A program made the translations under genes and the position numbers. 64,000 nt of DNA from JBQSUQ01 sp052384575 (GTDB taxonomy: Bacteria; Pseudomonadota; Gammaproteobacteria; Enterobacterales; Pasteurellaceae). Shown in pieces: positions 62,126-64,000 of the stretch. The stretch's first letter is position 1. Each line of letters starts with the position of its first letter. The stretch lies in assembly GCA_052384575.1 (NCBI GenBank), contig JBQSUQ010000003.1; one strand, 5' to 3'. The notes beneath the pieces were generated by a model. That model saw only the letters and a list, made by a program, of their open reading frames with translations. It ran no database searches and was not told the DNA's origin.

Positions 62126-62632
62126 ATGCAAACAGAAACCCAATTCCGACATTTAAAAATGCAGGTGCAATGGCGGTTAACCCATTGTTTACAGATTGCA
62201 GAACAACATTTTAAGCGTCGTTTCCCTTCTCCTGCTGTCACTTATGAACTGAAAGGCGTAAAAGCAGGTGTCGCTTATTTGCAGAAAAACCTTATTAAAT
62301 TTAACCGTACTTTATTATTGGAAAACCCCACTGAATTTATCCAGCAAGTTGTGCCACATGAATTGGCGCATTTATTGGTCTATCAACAATTTGGTAGAGT
62401 GAAACCTCATGGTAAAGAATGGCAATTTGTGATGGAACATCTTTTTAATTTGCCAGCGGATACTTGCCATCAATTTGATGTGACGAATGTACAAGGGCGT
62501 ACTTTTGCTTATGAATGCCAATGCCAAACCCATTATTTAACGACTCGACGTCATCATAATATTCAACGAAAAAGAGCGGTGTATTTATGCCGAAAATGTA
62601 ATGCTCCATTGATTTATTCCAATAATGAATAG
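62126..62632 (+). CDS. sprT: SprT family zinc metalloprotease-like protein
   Basis: 168 residues (E. coli SprT 165). Zincin motif VVPHELAHLLVYQQFG near residue 70 with third ligand segment KPHGKEWQ; C-terminal zinc ribbon YECQC...YLCRKC. Start at ATG 62126 reproduces the E. coli N-terminal length. There is no Shine-Dalgarno because the metK terminator fills the upstream space. Eukaryotic relatives cleave DNA-protein crosslinks; the bacterial role is not established. Confidence 0.9.
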   Translation: MQTETQFRHLKMQVQWRLTHCLQIAEQHFKRRFPSPAVTYELKGVKAGVAYLQKNLIKFNRTLLLENPTEFIQQVVPHELAHLLVYQQFGRVKPHGKEWQFVMEHLFNLPADTCHQFDVTNVQGRTFAYECQCQTHYLTTRRHHNIQRKRAVYLCRKCNAPLIYSNNE

Positions 62633-62676
62633 TTCTCCCCAAACTTTGTTTTCAGATGTATTTTTTCTTTTCCAAA

Positions 62677-62705
62677 CTTGAAATTTATTTTTCTAAACCT
62701 ATTTA
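62677..62705 (+). promoter_or_regulatory. Heat-shock (sigma-32) promoter of htpG
   Basis: -35 CTTGAAA (62677-62683), 14-base spacer, -10 CCTATTTA (62698-62705), resembling sigma-32 CTTGAAA / CCCCATNT. It lies 42 bases before the htpG start, which fits the heat-shock control of htpG in other gamma-proteobacteria. Confidence 0.65.
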
Positions 62706-62746
62706 TATGAGGTATTTCAATAAATTTTGATAAAAAGGAAAAGTAT

Positions 62747-64000
62747 ATGTCAACCAATCAAGAAACGCGTGGTTTTCAGTCAGAAGTGAAACAGCTTCTT
62801 CAATTAATGATCCATTCTTTATATTCCAACAAAGAAATTTTCTTACGTGAACTTATCTCAAATGCTTCAGATGCAGCAGATAAATTACGCTTTAAAGCGT
62901 TATCCGCACCAGAACTTTATGAAGGCGATGGTGATTTAAAAGTACGCATTAGCTTTGATGAAAGCAAAGGAACTCTGACGATTAGTGATAATGGTATTGG
63001 TATGACGCGTGAACAAGCGATTGATCATTTAGGTACCATTGCGAAATCAGGAACGAAAGAATTTTTAACCGCACTTGGTAGTGACCAAGCGAAAGATAGC
63101 CAATTGATTGGCCAGTTTGGCGTTGGTTTTTATTCAGCGTTTATTGTTGCGGATAAAGTAACGGTGAAAACAAGAGCAGCTGGCGAAGCAGCTGGTAAAG
63201 GGGTGTTGTGGGAATCTGCTGGCGAAGGGGAATATTCGGTTGCTGATATTGAGAAAAAAGATCGCGGTACAGAAATTACCTTACATTTACGTGAAGATGA
63301 AAAAGAATTCTTAAATGAATGGCGATTACGTGAAATTATCGGTAAATATTCGGATCATATTGGTTTGCCTGTTGAGATTTTGGCAAAAGAATATGACGAT
63401 GAAGGCAAAGAAACTGGCATTAAATGGGAAAAAATCAATAAAGCGCAAGCGCTATGGACACGTGCGAAAGGCGATATTTCTGATGATGAATATAAAGAAT
63501 TCTATAAGCACTTAAGCCATGACTTTGCTGATCCATTATTATGGGCACATAATAAAGTAGAAGGAAATCAAGAATATACTAGCCTTTTATATGTGCCGTC
63601 AAAAGCGCCTTGGGATTTATTTAATCGTGAACATAAACATGGCTTGAAACTCTATGTTCAACGAGTGTTTATTATGGATGATGCGGAACAATTCATGCCA
63701 AATTATTTGCGTTTTATGCGTGGCTTAATTGATAGTAATGATTTACCGCTTAATGTTTCTCGTGAGATTTTGCAAGATAACAAAGTCACTGCGGCGTTAC
63801 GTAAAGCATTGACCAAGCGTTCATTACAAATGTTGGAAAAACTGGCCAATGATGATGCTGAGAAATATCAAGGTTTTTGGAAAGAATTTGGTTTGGTATT
63901 GAAAGAAGGTCCAGCAGAGGATGTGGCTAACAAAGAAAGCATTGCTAAATTACTCAGATTTGCTTCAACTCACAATGAAAGCAGTGAGCAAAACGTGTCG
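62747..64000 (+). CDS. htpG: Chaperone HtpG (Hsp90), 3' end outside window
   Basis: ATP-dependent cytosolic chaperone. 418 codons are present, about two-thirds of the usual ~625, open to the window edge. N-terminal GFQSEVKQLLQLMIHSLYSN, KEIFLRELISNASDAADKLR (ATP-site Asn), TISDNGIGMTREQAIDHLG, and GQFGVGFYSAFIVADKV; the middle domain has GLIDSNDLPLNVSREILQDN. RBS AAGGAAAA before ATG 62747. Uptake core at 63068. Confidence 0.97.
   Translation, partial: MSTNQETRGFQSEVKQLLQLMIHSLYSNKEIFLRELISNASDAADKLRFKALSAPELYEGDGDLKVRISFDESKGTLTISDNGIGMTREQAIDHLGTIAKSGTKEFLTALGSDQAKDSQLIGQFGVGFYSAFIVADKVTVKTRAAGEAAGKGVLWESAGEGEYSVADIEKKDRGTEITLHLREDEKEFLNEWRLREIIGKYSDHIGLPVEILAKEYDDEGKETGIKWEKINKAQALWTRAKGDISDDEYKEFYKHLSHDFADPLLWAHNKVEGNQEYTSLLYVPSKAPWDLFNREHKHGLKLYVQRVFIMDDAEQFMPNYLRFMRGLIDSNDLPLNVSREILQDNKVTAALRKALTKRSLQMLEKLANDDAEKYQGFWKEFGLVLKEGPAEDVANKESIAKLLRFASTHNESSEQNVS

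Larger units (their letters stand above)
1641..63076. repeat. Dispersed DNA uptake sequences (Haemophilus type, about 50 copies)
   Basis: Perfect 9-base cores AAGTGCGGT or ACCGCACTT, found by eye, at 1641, 2864, 4343, 5757, 6282, 6539, 6672, 7141, 7382, 9499, 9512, 10844, 11613, 12577, 13425, 16398, 17668, 18292, 20650, 21190, 23924, 25013, 28194, 28989, 30179, 31175, 31588, 33753, 34137, 35001, 37136, 38586, 38806, 39992, 40020, 40424, 41521, 42298, 43178, 44740, 46338, 47198, 47400, 48406, 48435, 49084, 53464, 59187, 60631 and 63068. A few may be missed. They bind the competence DNA-uptake machinery and identify self DNA. Confidence 0.93.

Overview
The window is a stretch of a Haemophilus-type (Pasteurellaceae) chromosome. 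The 9-base DNA uptake core AAGTGCGGT / ACCGCACTT occurs about 50 times by eye, the density expected of the H. influenzae lineage, and several copies are paired to form transcription terminators. Gene content and order (dcw cluster, thrABC, thiMDE, pmbA-hpt, a hmg-like lipopolysaccharide locus next to rffG-pepB-ndk) also fit. A bifunctional glutathione synthetase (gshF), an intact sodC and PBP3 residues unlike reference H. influenzae suggest a relative such as H. parainfluenzae rather than H. influenzae itself. Species is inference.

Layout. 1-1514: C-terminal part of a trimeric autotransporter adhesin, cut by the window edge. 1758-9479: gshF, then ybeZ-ybeY-tmcA plus a small unknown gene, then a short CstA-type transporter behind a perfect CRP site. 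9558-27794: complete 16-gene division and cell-wall cluster mraZ to lpxC, opened by a promoter with MraZ-type operator repeats and closed by a terminator. 27816-30175: yqhD and pheA. 30233-34219 (minus strand): yggS, lptC-lptA-lptB, ptsN (phosphorylated His replaced by Arg) and rapZ. 34307-39976: sodC, then thrL-thrA-thrB-thrC with a readable attenuator. 40079-42238: ArsC-like protein, dapE, M15 peptidase. 42276-44527 (minus): thiM-thiD-thiE under a TPP riboswitch. 44795-48401: patatin-like protein, darP, pmbA, a probable Fur-regulated small RNA, and hpt. 48454-49668 (minus): OB-fold lipoprotein and an exported ATP-dependent DNA ligase. 49873-59001: sialylated surface-glycan locus (wzz, CMP-sialic acid synthetase, wzx, two GT2 transferases, wzy, GT52 sialyltransferase, wbaP, rffG), AT-rich in its middle and almost without uptake sequences. 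59072-64000: pepB, ndk, metK, sprT and the start of htpG.

How the parts work together. The dcw cluster makes UDP-MurNAc-pentapeptide and lipid I/II and builds the divisome; lpxC, the lpt genes and the glycan locus build the outer leaflet. The glycan locus encodes a Wzx/Wzy-type pathway: WbaP starts on undecaprenyl phosphate, GT2 enzymes extend, GT52 adds sialic acid activated by the cytidylyltransferase, Wzx flips, Wzy polymerises, Wzz sets length. No sialic acid synthesis genes are present in the window, so sialic acid is probably scavenged. Control signals that can be read directly include two perfect CRP sites, MraZ repeats, a Thr/Ile attenuator, a TPP riboswitch, a Fur-box promoter and a sigma-32 promoter.

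No tRNA, rRNA, insertion sequence, prophage or CRISPR array was recognised. No intergenic stretch exceeds 300 bases. The most promising candidate for new biology is the roughly 90-nt Fur-box small RNA between pmbA and hpt (47677-47822).
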